Shown here: one piece after another, positions 24,117 through 33,688 of the stretch | Layout: every line of letters begins with the position of its first letter | How positions within the stretch are numbered: the stretch's first letter is position 1 | DNA from: Symsagittifera roscoffensis | Lineage: Eukaryota > Xenacoelomorpha > Acoela > Convolutidae | Assembly (NCBI RefSeq): GCF_963678635.1 | Contig: NC_087062.1 | Location: 3,871,556-3,931,555, forward strand | Length of the DNA: 60,000 nucleotides | Reading direction: 5' to 3' | Program-made: the position numbers and the translations under genes | Notes under the pieces: model-generated | Told to the model about the DNA's origin: nothing | The model's input: the letters and a program-made list of their open reading frames with translations, nothing else | Databases searched by the model: none

Positions 24117-25625
24117 TTAGAGGGTATGGAAACTAGAAAAGATGCCTGGTTTGTCATTGCCGACATCAAACTGCAACAGCAGCGCTTCAGAGGTTTGCGA
24201 AGTGCCTGCCGTCGCCTGGGCTGAAGTTGCGGTCGAGTTGCGCAATTTATTGATAACCTCCAACATTTCCGACGTGAAATCCGAAACACAAGTTTCAAAA
24301 CTAACAGCAAAACTTTTGTATGTGGTTTTGATGATAACTTGAACAAAAGTAAACTGTTTGTAGTTGAAAAAAACGTCGCTCGTCATTTTTGCGCCAATTC
24401 CGCTGGCCTCGAAGTCAACATTTCCAAAATAACACCCAACAAAAATTTGCTTCTTGTTTTGGTCAACTGTATTGCACGCACATTGAACTGTTTTTGTTTC
24501 TTTGCTTATCATCAGCAAAAAGTTGTTTTTCTGGATATTTTTGGTGCATCCATCTTCAATTTTTACATTTTCTCCTGGATATTTGTAATCGGCGAGTCCA
24601 TTTTTAACCCACGACTCAAAAGCGAAAGTAATTGCGTCTTCTTCAGTAGCTTTTGCATCTTCAATACATGAATAGGCGGCTGAACCCATGTTTAATGAGC
24701 TATCCGATAGGTCAGAATATTCTAGACCATTCACGCTTGCTTTGCAGTCTTTTCCTGGGTTGTTTTCCACTTTTCTTCCATATTCAAAAAACATATTCAA
24801 CCTAGTCTTTATATTATAAAGTTTCTAACGATGATCAATATCGGGCTATTTCAAGAACCCCCTCCCTCCCCCACCTGCAAATTTTGTAGGCATTTTTTCT
24901 GTTCGCATTGTCCGATTGTTATAAAAAACTGGCATGCTGACTAATTAAGAATTCGTCTATGACAAACATATTTGGTCTCCATACTGCACATTATAAACCC
25001 CCTCGTTACACCTCTGATGCTTATGAGAGGGGGGAGGGGGTGAGGAAAAATAGCCCAATATCATTTCGTGAACAGATTTATTCATAGAGAGTTTCGGCTC
25101 TTTTCCAGTTTCCCACCCCCTCGTAAAATTACAAAATAAAAATATTCAAAAATTGTTCACTCGGCGTTTTGCATGTAAGAAATGTTGTAAAATTTTGTTC
25201 ACCTGTTCACGCTGACACGTTGTAAGGCAGTTTTTATCATGATAAATCATTTTAAATTGACTTTTGTACATTGAAGTTCAGAAAAAATCAAAGGGGGTGC
25301 GATGAACTGGAAAAGAGCCGAAGCTTCAACATGATTTTAACTTTAAAAAAACCACAAAATACTATGAAAAATTATAATTTTAATTGGGGTGTAGAAAAAA
25401 AGAATTTCCTGATAGTTTTCCGACGAGTGCTATCAATTTGTTGTTCACATCATCGTCATTTGGGGGAACAGAAACAGCTGACAAGCCTGTATCTTGAGTT
25501 CTCAGAGTGTTCACTTTGGTCCTCATTACTGATTGATCGGGACATATAGTCGCATCAGCCGCGACAGAATTTCTGGCCCAGTTAAAAACACACAAATTTA
25601 ACAGAATTGTTAAAAAATATTTCAT
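24117..25625 (-). CDS. Secreted CAP/SCP-like protein, two exons
   Basis: Exon 1 (25625-25449, 59 codons) starts with a signal peptide (MKYFLTILLNLCVF) followed by a Cys. Proposed donor GATGAT|GTGAAC, phase 0. Exon 2 (24824-24117, 235 codons plus stop) follows acceptor CGTTAG in the same phase. Total about 294 aa. Visible CAP-like features: the PGKDCKASVN segment, GSAAYSC (compare GEN-x-AYS), FESWVKNG (compare SWYNE), FLLMISKETKTVQCAC (compare the Q-x-VWKST-x-x-GC strand) and IFVGCYFGNV (compare the CAP V-x-C-x-Y...GN signature). The classical His/Glu pocket is not evident. The C-terminal ~90 residues are Ser/Thr-rich and unassigned. The intron (24825-25448) holds two MITEs. Splice sites are inferred; the family call rests on pattern memory and on agreement among the local paralogues. 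Confidence 0.5.
24843..25055 (-). mobile_element. MITE family 1 copy with 8 bp target duplication
   Basis: This is a diverged reverse-orientation copy running GGCTATTTC... to ...AAAAATAGCC. It is flanked by CAATATCG on the left and CAATATCA on the right, an 8 bp direct repeat with one mismatch. The interior shares GCATTGTCCGATTGTTAT and ACAAACATATTTGGTCT with the other copies. It lies in the intron of the CAP-like gene. Confidence 0.7.
25096..25319. mobile_element. MITE family 2 copy
   Basis: The ends are GGCTCTTTTCCAGTTTCCCA and, in complement, TGCGATGAACTGGAAAAGAGCC. The first ten bases match family 1 closely, so the two families may share a transposase. Interior phrase: TGTTCACCTGTTCACGCTGA. 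A partial second copy is at 26685-26815. It lies in the intron of the CAP-like gene. Confidence 0.75.
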
Positions 25626-26040
25626 TATATCACTTGCTATTTTTTGCGCATGTAAAAAATTATTTGGAAGTTCAAGCTCTTAAGGTAATTTTTTACTAGG
25701 TAATTAATTGGAACTTCAATTCTAATTTTATACGGCCACGTGCCACAAAATAACTACAGTAATGAATTTAAATTTCCTTTTTTTTCTTTCCAAAACAAAA
25801 CGCCGTACTAATTAACGCTCTGCTTAATTTAGCTTTTTGCTCAATTTATCTTAAATCAAAAAACGCCGGCACTTTTCCGAACCAAATTCCTCGATAAATG
25901 CCGCGAGCATCACAAAACAAATTTTGTTCGTTGCAACTGTCGATGCTCAAAAGGGAGATAACGCGGTTTTCGCGACCAACTTTTTATGCGCAACTTCGCG
26001 CGACCCAAAAAAAATATCGCGCTTTTGGGCTTTTTTCCAC

Positions 26041-26113
26041 TTCCCTCCCCCATATTTCAAATTAGATCTTTGTCCCCCCCCCCCCCCCCCACCTCACTCC
26101 AGCTTCAATTTTT
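26041..26113. mobile_element. Fragment of MITE family 1 terminal region
   Basis: TTCCCTCCCCCATATTTCAA and a 17-base C run (26074-26090), then ACCTCACTCCAGCTTCAATT, resemble the C-run terminus of the adjacent complete copy. Confidence 0.5.
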
Positions 26114-26334
26114 GGCTCTTTTTCCTTCCCCCCTCCCCCCCCCCCCCCCCCACCTGCAAATTTTTACATGCAAATTTGTGGATCACATTGTCCGATTGTT
26201 ATGAAAATTCACATACAGACTAATAAGGCCACGACAAACATATTTGGTCTTCATACTCATCTTGTTAAACCACTCGTTACACTAATATATTGAAGCTTGT
26301 GTGAGGTGGGGGGGGGGGGGAAGGAAAAAGAGCC
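26114..26334 (-). mobile_element. MITE family 1 complete copy with 8 bp target duplication
   Basis: The ends are GGCTCTTTTTCCTTCCCC and, in complement, AAGGAAAAAGAGCC. The flanking bases CAATTTTT on the left and CAATTTTT on the right form a perfect 8 bp target-site duplication. Both ends carry long C or G homopolymers. Confidence 0.85.
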
Positions 26335-26490
26335 CAATTTTTTAGTGTAACGAGTCGTTTTACGAGGTTGAGCATGTAGACCAAATATGTTTGTCGTGAC
26401 CTTATTAGTATATTTTCATAACAATCGGACAATGTGGTCAACAAATTTACATGTAAAAGATTGCAGGTGGGAGGAGAAGGAAAAAGAGCC
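26335..26490 (+). mobile_element. MITE family 1 copy lacking its left end
   Basis: It begins inside the element (TTAGTGTAACGAGTCGTTTT), continues through ACAATCGGACAATGTGGTCA and ends in AAGGAAAAAGAGCC. It directly abuts the complete copy to its left. Confidence 0.75.
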
Positions 26491-26669
26491 TTCAAACTTT
26501 CTATTTTCAAACTTGTTTAACGAGTTATAATGGCTAAACGCGTCAAATTATATTATGAATATCAATTTTAAATCTATTCACAAGTTTTTTTTGCTCATTG
26601 TGCAAAATTTCAATTACTTATGACAACGTTAAAATAGTTTTTAAACTTGCAAGTTCAAATGTGGGGGAG

Positions 26670-26815
26670 GGAGGTAAGAAAATGCTTTTTTCCAGTTTTC
26701 CACCCCCTCGTAATTTGAAAATTAAGCTGTTCGAAAATAAATCAAACAACTTTTTGTGTGTAACAAATGTTGTGAAAATTTGTTCACCTGTTCATGCTGA
26801 CAGGTTTCAAAAACA
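26670..26815. mobile_element. MITE family 2 partial copy
   Basis: TTTTTCCAGTTTTCCACCCC and TGTTCACCTGTTCATGCTGA match the copy at 25096-25319. The right end is missing. Confidence 0.65.
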
Positions 26816-27259
26816 AATTGGAAGAAAAAGTACCGATGTGATTCATCAAAAGCACAGCATTTCAAAAAAGCTTAGTGATTCTTGAAAGGAATTTTTTTGT
26901 AGGAACATCTTTTAACTAGATTGCCAACTAAAGTATGTATGTTGGCTTTTTTTAACTCATGGAAAAACAGGTATCAGATTTAGGTTAATTCAACAAAGAT
27001 ATCCATTTTTGTCTATCTGAGAATCGCTAAACGGCAAATTTTAGATAATTACATTGCGCGGAATTAGCAACTTGTTTTTTACGAATAATGGAAAAAAGTG
27101 AGCCAGTTCACATTTTTATGACTGATTTCACAATGAAAAAGCTATTGGTTCACATCAAATCAAACATGAAATTTATCCCAAACCGTCTTGCAACCGACCT
27201 AAATTTTATGTTCAAATAGCTAAATCAGCATTAGCTTACAATTTTTTTAAACTTTAGAA

Positions 27260-27330
27260 AACCCCGACCCCGGTGGGGCTCAAATCTTTAAGCTAGGGAT
27301 TGGCAATCGCAGTCATTTATGCAGACGGGA
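27260..27330 (-). repeat. tRNA-derived SINE head, type A
   Basis: Minus strand: TGCGATTGCCAATCCCTAGC, then a degraded B box (AGATTTGAGCCC) and GGGGTTTTCTAAAG. It pairs with the better-preserved copy at 29349-29427. Confidence 0.6.
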
Positions 27331-27806
27331 TTCACGCTACCTGTAATTTCGATCGAACTCAAAATCTCAGATATGGCAGGGTAGTTCTCGAGAATACTCA
27401 AAGAGTTTAAAAAAAAACGGTTAAAAATTTGACTTTTTGAGTGCGATAACTTTTGGGCTGACCGAATGATAAACATACAGACAAGTTGAAAGGAGAGCAG
27501 AGTTCAACTTGTGGTTTCCCTGAAACGACCCAAAATTAAGTCATCAAGCCTACAACATTTGCTAAAACACTTTGGGCCGAGAGATTTTTTTTAGCGAAAC
27601 AAAAAAAACAAAGAAAGAAATACAAAGTCAAGCTAAGTAAAATACAAAGTGTAGGAGTAAGTCAAACATTAAAAACAACATTTAAAAAAATTTGCGCAGC
27701 AAAAAAAATCGATTCCAAGATGTGACATCAAAGCCGACAACAGATAAGCAGACAAATAAATGAACAGAGATTTTATTTGAAACTGAATATTTTCCGTTTA
27801 AAAAAG

Positions 27807-27882
27807 CAGGTCCCGGTCAAATTCGAAGCCAAGACCTTTGCCCTCCCAGGCATATTCTTTTTCTCCAGGCTAAGTTGGCCGG
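27807..27882 (-). repeat. tRNA-derived SINE head, type B
   Basis: Minus strand: a TTAGCCTGGAGAAAAAGAAT-type A-box region, then CTTCGAATTTGACC as B box. The flanking ATTTTCCGTTTAAAA phrase is shared with the copy at 48978-49050. Confidence 0.6.
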
Positions 27883-28369
27883 GAATGCGAAAAAAATTGA
27901 CACAGAGGTGAGGCTGCGTTTTGCAAACGCAAACGAGGAAAAATGCAAAAAAGAGTTCTAAACAGGCAAATTAAAATGAATAAGGAAAATAATAAAAAAC
28001 ACCATGAAAGAAAATTTGTGAATATCAGTTTTGAGAGTAAAATTATCTCGCATCTGCTCCACAAGCGCTTGTAATTTACTAAATGTAACCACCAATAAAG
28101 CAGCAAAAGCTCGAGCAAAACAAACTTTCAATGTTCCGGAATTGAATCTCCGACCTGATGATTAGGAGCGTTACTCATGCCCTCGCATCTGCGCCACGGT
28201 CACTTGGAAGTAAACTAGTAGCCCAGCTATTTTTGGATGTAGCTGTTTTAATTTTTTAAATCATATTTGTAATGAAAAAGAAATGCGAAGTTATAAAAAT
28301 TTCAAAACATACGACTTCACAGAAATCCCTATAAATTCTTTGCTAAAGTGGAAATCGAAGCACTCACTA

Positions 28370-29285
28370 CCCGGGTTGACCAAAACTTCTTGTCATACAA
28401 CTTCCATATATAAAAAACTGCTCACCATACATTTCCATACAAATCCATATGTACAGAAAATTGTATGAAATCTCTATGACAAGCATTTTTACACATAGGA
28501 AAATTGTATGATAAGTTTTTTTCCATTAAACGAAAAGAAGATTTCATCTAATTTTACTTTCTGAGAAATTCTGGGTTGTGTTCGTAACCGAACGCAAGTG
28601 ACAAAGACCTTGGTTTATTCATAGCACCAAAGTTTGGACGTTCTTGCATTTACAATGCATAGAAAATGACCTGAATTGTCTTAGAGCTGTCTGACACAAA
28701 TGATATAGCCCAAATAAAAAAATTTTAAACTTTGGCAAAATTTTTCAGCAATTATTTTTAAAATTTGAACTTTTAAATTAACAGACATTGATCAAGGCAT
28801 GAACAAAAAACATGCGATACAAAAAAAATTAGAACTTTTCAGCGTTTTTGAAGAAAGTTATTCAGCGAAAAGGAAAAAAAGACCACCATTTGTGTATCCA
28901 GGACTACGTTTTGCACACAAAAAAATTCAAATTTTGAAAGCATTTTTTTTCGAAAATGGTTGTTTGAGTTAAAAAATTGGTTTGCTGTTGGAAAAAAAAA
29001 AACGTTTTTGGACAATTTCAAAAAAAAAATTTGTCGCTATCAAAAAAACGCTAACCATACAATTTTCATATATGGGAATTGTTTGATAAGCAATTAAAAA
29101 AAAAGAAAAAACCTCGTTTTTTTTTCTCACCAGACTGTTAGAATCAAACAGCCGCAGAATTAGTTTATACCTTTTTTGAACCATTTTTCAAAATTGTACG
29201 AAAATTGTATGACAAGCGTTTTTCCATGCACTTGATGTATGGAACTGTATGATAAGCATTTTCGGTGTATGGAGGTCAACCCGGG
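28370..29285. mobile_element. Non-autonomous DNA element with CCCGGGTTGACC termini
   Basis: A 12 bp perfect terminal inverted repeat (CCCGGGTTGACC at 28370, its complement ending at 29285) bounds 916 bp and is flanked by TA on both sides, which suits a Tc1/mariner-type TA target. Near both ends the motif TTGTATGAYAAG and its complement are repeated many times (for example 28398, 28462-28515, 29052-29090, 29195-29260). No transposase frame is present. Confidence 0.75.
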
Positions 29286-29348
29286 TATGTTAATGTGAAT
29301 GAGTTATTAATCTGAGAATCAGCCTATGCATTTTTTACTCTTTAGAAA

Positions 29349-29427
29349 AGCCCAACCCCGATGTAGCTCGAACGCTCAAGCTAGGCATTGGCAATCGCCT
29401 ATGCTAACCACTGTACTATAGCAACCA
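29349..29427 (-). repeat. tRNA-derived SINE head, type A
   Basis: Minus strand: GCTATAGTACAGTGGTTAGC is a near-canonical A box, and GCGTTCGAGCTAC is the B box, in a tRNA-like layout of about 75 nt. It continues into non-tRNA sequence, so it is a SINE head rather than a working tRNA. Confidence 0.7.
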
Positions 29428-29429
29428 TA

Positions 29430-30416
29430 GGGACATTGAGCAACCATTTTTAGCAACGCTGCAAATTTGCGCGATTTAACCCGATTAAGTAATCCGATTA
29501 CTTTTGTCGCCCAATGATCAGAGGTTCGATCTGGCTCCGGGTTGTCAGCCGGCTCGGATCTCAGTCCTCGCGAAAAAGTTATTCTATATAAGAAAAAGGT
29601 CTTCTGCCGTATACTTCAACAGATAGGACATGATTTATACAGTGCAAGCATTGAGTTTGCACGGTTGACTATGACGTCAACCTGATAATCAAATGTGAAA
29701 GGCTAAAAGATTTAGCGTTTACCTTAATGTTCTTGGAGCAGATATAAACCATTTGACCTAACAGGATGGAGAAAATGGGGACCGAACTATTAGCTTGTGT
29801 GTCGATTGACATGCTCGTGTAAAAGCATTTAGTTTAAAGACTTGTTATTTCAAATTTTGTTTACGCAATTTTTCAATTTTCACACAAAGGCGAAGCTGAG
29901 GTTCGCACCACTGGCGATACATAAAGCCACCAAATCGTGAAAAAATTGAAAAAAAAAAACGAAAAACAACACCCGAAATTTTTATATGCTTGTCTTAAAC
30001 TGAAACTCATTTGATGAAAACCTGTTGCGGACCACTATAACCAGCACTGAACTAGCGTAGAAAAATACCGAACAATAAATATGCAGAAAAAACCGGGATA
30101 AATGGTTCTAAAAAAATCTTTTAGAAGCAGAAAATGCTGAAACTTCAGATTTTTTGTCAAAAATTCGACGTGCCATTCATTTGAATCATTTAGCATGCCA
30201 AACTTCTTAGACATCACGAGGAATTAGGAAGAAAAATTGCTCTAATATAAGTTCAAACAAACTCAGACAAAAAATTATCCAGAAGAAAAATGCTGCTTAA
30301 AAACTGTCGTCTATTGCATTAATTTTCGCTATCATCAAGTAGTAGACATAAAAACGAAACACCTAAAAACCACTAGCTTGCGTAAACTTGAATTTCAAAT
30401 GAAAAAGAAATACTAT
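29430..30416. other. No gene recognised
   Basis: A GAGGTTCGATCTGGC phrase (29520-29534) is B-box-like and may mark another old SINE. A SINE-body phrase (ACAAAGGCGAAGCTGAGGTT, 29884) is shared with 50875 and 53815. Confidence 0.45.
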
Positions 30417-31040
30417 TCAGAAGGCCAGCAAAAAGTTTAGTGAACTAGAAACAAATAGCNNNNNNNNNNNNNNNNNNNNNNNNNNNNNNNNNNNNNNNNN
30501 NNNNNNNNNNNNNNNNNNNNNNNNNNNNNNNNNNNNNNNNNNNNNNNNNNNNNNNNNNNNNNNNNNNNNNNNNNNNNNNNNNNNNNNNNNNNNNNNNNNN
30601 NNNNNNNNNNNNNNNNNNNNNNNNNNNNNNNNNNNNNNNNNNNNNNNNNNNNNNNNNNNGCTTCCTGCAAATTTTCCATTTTTAGTTTCGCTGCAAAACA
30701 GCGCAACTTTCCACGGTTTTATTGAAGTATTTTGCATGTCTGGCAATTGTATGCCATTAGCAACACTGTTACATCCGAAAACCGCGCCCATTTTTTGTAA
30801 GAAAACGGGCAAATTTCTGGATAACCTGTCGGTTACGGGAAGAAAATTGGATCCAACTTGAGGTGGTTCATAATGAGTAATCTCAGGCACATCATTTCTC
30901 TTGCTTCTCAGAATTGAATTAATGAGCGTTTTCATAGTAATTTTATCGGAGCACAAAGTAGGTTTTCCGAGGATGGTAGTTTCCGCTTCCACAAATAAAT
31001 ATAAAAATAAAAAAAACAAGCTATTCAAAAAGTTATCCAT
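30417..31040 (-). CDS. N-terminal exon of a secreted CAP-like protein, interrupted by an assembly gap
   Basis: It starts with a signal peptide (MDNFLNSLFFLFLYLFVEAE). The next segment (LCSDKITMKTLINSIL) lines up with ICPDQSVMRTKVNTL of the gene at 24117-25625. Further on, GCNSVANGIQLPD lines up with DCKASVNGLEYSD, and VALFCSETKNG with AAYSCIEDAKA. It is therefore a paralogue of that gene, with the first two exons' content in one frame. About 127 residues are readable before the run of N (30460-30659). The 13 codons after the gap cannot be trusted. The rest of the domain must lie in or beyond the gap. Confidence 0.5.
   Translation of the reverse strand: MDNFLNSLFFLFLYLFVEAETTILGKPTLCSDKITMKTLINSILRSKRNDVPEITHYEPPQVGSNFLPVTDRLSRNLPVFLQKMGAVFGCNSVANGIQLPDMQNTSIKPWKVALFCSETKNGKFAGSXXXXXXXXXXXXXXXXXXXXXXXXXXXXXXXXXXXXXXXXXXXXXXXXXXXXXXXXXXXXXXXXXXXLFVSSSLNFLLAF
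30460..30659. other. Assembly gap (200 N)
   Basis: A run of exactly 200 N sits inside the CAP-like exon. The round number suggests a placeholder gap of unknown true size. Confidence 0.95.
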
Positions 31041-31319
31041 TTCCGCTTTCTATCAATGATAAGTAAATGGTTTGTTCTTTGACTTCTGCGAATCTGTTTT
31101 AAAAACAAATTAAAGAAGTAGTTAATGAAGTCAAAGGTGACTGTCATACTATATGTGCAAAATTCAACTATTTCTAGTAATAAATACGATGAGAAGCCAA
31201 AATCGGTACTTTTTTGATTCGTGAGTAATTTAGTCAAATAAAGCTTTGAGGAAACACTTTGAGGAAACACAGCTGTTCGAAAACATCGTGAATACATCAA
31301 AAGAGCAACATATATATAT

Positions 31320-32480
31320 AGAGTTGCAGAAAGTTAAAACCGACAGAATTAATTAACAAGAGCAACTGTCTAGACATAAGCAAAAACTAAAATTAAAACA
31401 AATATGAAATCGAAAGTTCACGTAGCAAAGTTCGCTGAAAATCTGTAGCCAAGTCGTGTAAACACGTTTCGAAGTAGACGAGAAACACTGAGGGCAAGAT
31501 TTTGTGCGTAATTTTGGCCAAACTGAACCAAATGACGCTAAAGTTTTGGGTGGCTTCTTCGGCGAATCCAAAGCCAATTGTTTTTTGATCTTTCTTTGAT
31601 TTTCTCTACTTGAGAATAACTCGTGTCTGAGAGTCGTCCACAATAAACCATGTATAGAGAGTTGCAAAAAGTTCGGACAGACAGAATTAATTGAAAAGAG
31701 CAACTGTCTAGACATCAACGGAAATTGAAAACTGAAATAAACATAACGTCGAAAGATCATAAAGCAGAGTTTAGCTCAAAACGTTGATTAGCAGGCCTTG
31801 AAACAGGAAAAACATTGCTCAGGATGGCTGATGTTTTTCTGCGATTATTTTCCAAAATTTGAATAATTTGATCATCTTTACTTCCGTTTTTTTTGGGGGG
31901 GGGGGGTGTTGTGGTGTTTAATTGTTGTTTTCTTTGTTGTTAAAAAATAACTCTAGATTTCAATTTTTTAACTAATTTACGAACTGTTTTATAGTTAAAT
32001 CTGGACGTTCATCGCAGTATTTAAAAAATAGGCTAGGATAATCATCGGATAATCGACGATCATGCATTTTGAATTTGGTCTGACAAAAAATTCAAGGTTG
32101 TTCGGTTTCAGATTTTGCATTAAAAAAACGTCGAAAAGAATTGCTTGCTCATTTTAATTAAATCTGTCTGTCCGAACTTTTTGCTACTAATTATATTTAA
32201 ATTTTTTACAATTTTAGCTAAATCTTTTATGGTAACATGAGGATTGTCGTTGAAATATTTGAAAAAGGCTTGCATAATTGTCGGATAATCGACGACCTCG
32301 CATTTCCAATTTTGTCTGTGAAATTTTGTCTCAATGTAATTTTTGCATGCAAAAAACCGCCGAAAACAGTCAATTGCTCTTTTTAATTATTTCTGCCTGT
32401 TCAAAACTTTTGCTACTTTTTATATTTTTTAACTTAAAAAAGAAGCAAATTTATTGTGCTTAAATTTGCAATCGAAGTTG
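31320..32480. mobile_element. Foldback-type element with tandem sub-repeats in both arms
   Basis: In the left arm, AGAATTAATT followed by AAGAGCAACTGTCTAGACAT occurs at 31346-31378 and 31682-31715, preceded by GTTGCARAAAGTT. In the right arm, the complement (TGCTCATTTTAATTAAATCTG, then CCGAACTTTTTGCTAC) occurs at 32150-32188 and, diverged, at 32370-32420. The right arm is itself a tandem of about 220 bp (compare ATCGGATAATCGACGATC at 32044 with GTCGGATAATCGACGACC at 32280). The centre holds a 12-base G run (31895-31906). Confidence 0.65.
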
Positions 32481-33516
32481 CATTTGAACTGTCAAAAGAG
32501 CAAACCGACTGCCTTTTTCAGAAAAGAATTTTCGAATAATCAAAATATTTTTATTCAGCAGCAACCTGGTTTGCAAGCAATCTGACATGCAATTTTTTCA
32601 AAGCAAAGAACACATGAAACGCCGAAAAAAGGCAAACGCGAAAGTTAAAGACTATTTCTAATAAGTTTTAGCTTGAAGGTCAGAATTTTTTCAAAAGTTC
32701 AGACGTTGTCCGATCAAATTATTTAAAGCTATATTAGCTACGAACACTATTGATTTCAACTCATCCTTTAACTTTAAAGCAAACCTACTTATTTCCACGC
32801 AACCTAGACGACCCTCTTTGAGTCTTTTCGGTTATACCCCTCTTAAATGAAAAAGGAAAACCATTTTTTTGTCAATTAAAATCGATCGATGTCTTATAAA
32901 AAAAATAGTTACAAGATAGTTATAAGCGACTGGTTAAAACTAAACAGCTCACTTATTTAAGCTGAGATCTGGTTCTTCTCGCTTATCTTTCCTAGTTTTT
33001 TTGCAAGATAATTCAAGTGATGATATCAGCTAAGCGTTTCTAAATGACATAGATTCAATTTTGAAATGTATGTAGAGGTATAAGTAAGAAATATATCCCT
33101 CAAAATTTCCCGGTTGCAAAAATTTTCTTTCGGTGACATTTTCTATTTTCTAAAAGTTCTGTTTATCCGTTTATGATATTTTAAGGTCTGAATTAGAGGT
33201 TTACCAACCCTTCTTTTTTCAGTAACCGCTAATATACGTTTATTTTGAGAGAAGCTTGGGCCAAAAATTGAAATTTATAATTGTCAAATTTCCTCCAAAA
33301 AACGCTCAAATGAATAACTTGATTCCACGCAAAGTGAAGTACCATAAAAAATTATCGAAATGTGTCGAAAGACATATCCTTGTAAAGCTCTTTCAGTATT
33401 GATTCCAACGAGAAATTTTCAAAAACTGTCCTAGTATTGAGAAAAACCGGTTTGATTTTTTTAGTTTCAGTCCAGTTTCGAGAAAGTAAAGCGAGCGAGT
33501 AGGTCTTGCTTAGGTT
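32481..33516. other. No gene recognised
   Basis: AT-rich with only short frames. No repeats or splice-supported exons were noticed. Confidence 0.4.
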
Positions 33517-33688
33517 CATTACGAGGCCAAACTGTGCATTGTAAGCGGATTTCGCAACAAGGACGCTCCCTTTGTTCTTTCATTTTCTTTGCTCGTTCCG
33601 ACAAATTTTTATCATGTTCAAAGACTTGTCTCTGGAATCCTGGAACAAAATTATGAGCCTATTCAGTGCACAGTTTGGCCTCGTAATG
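33517..33688. mobile_element. Short inverted-repeat element (MITE)
   Basis: The left end CATTACGAGGCCAAACTGTG (33517) and its complement, ending at 33688 (CACAGTTTGGCCTCGTAATG), bound 172 bp with no coding capacity. A related end (TTTTTGGCCTCGTAATA) stands alone at 18104-18120. Confidence 0.8.

Noticed and set aside
25924-26223. Proline-rich plus-strand frames
   Set aside because: The Pro runs are translations of the C homopolymers at MITE ends.
30437-30706. Frame running through the N gap
   Set aside because: It is mostly undefined sequence.
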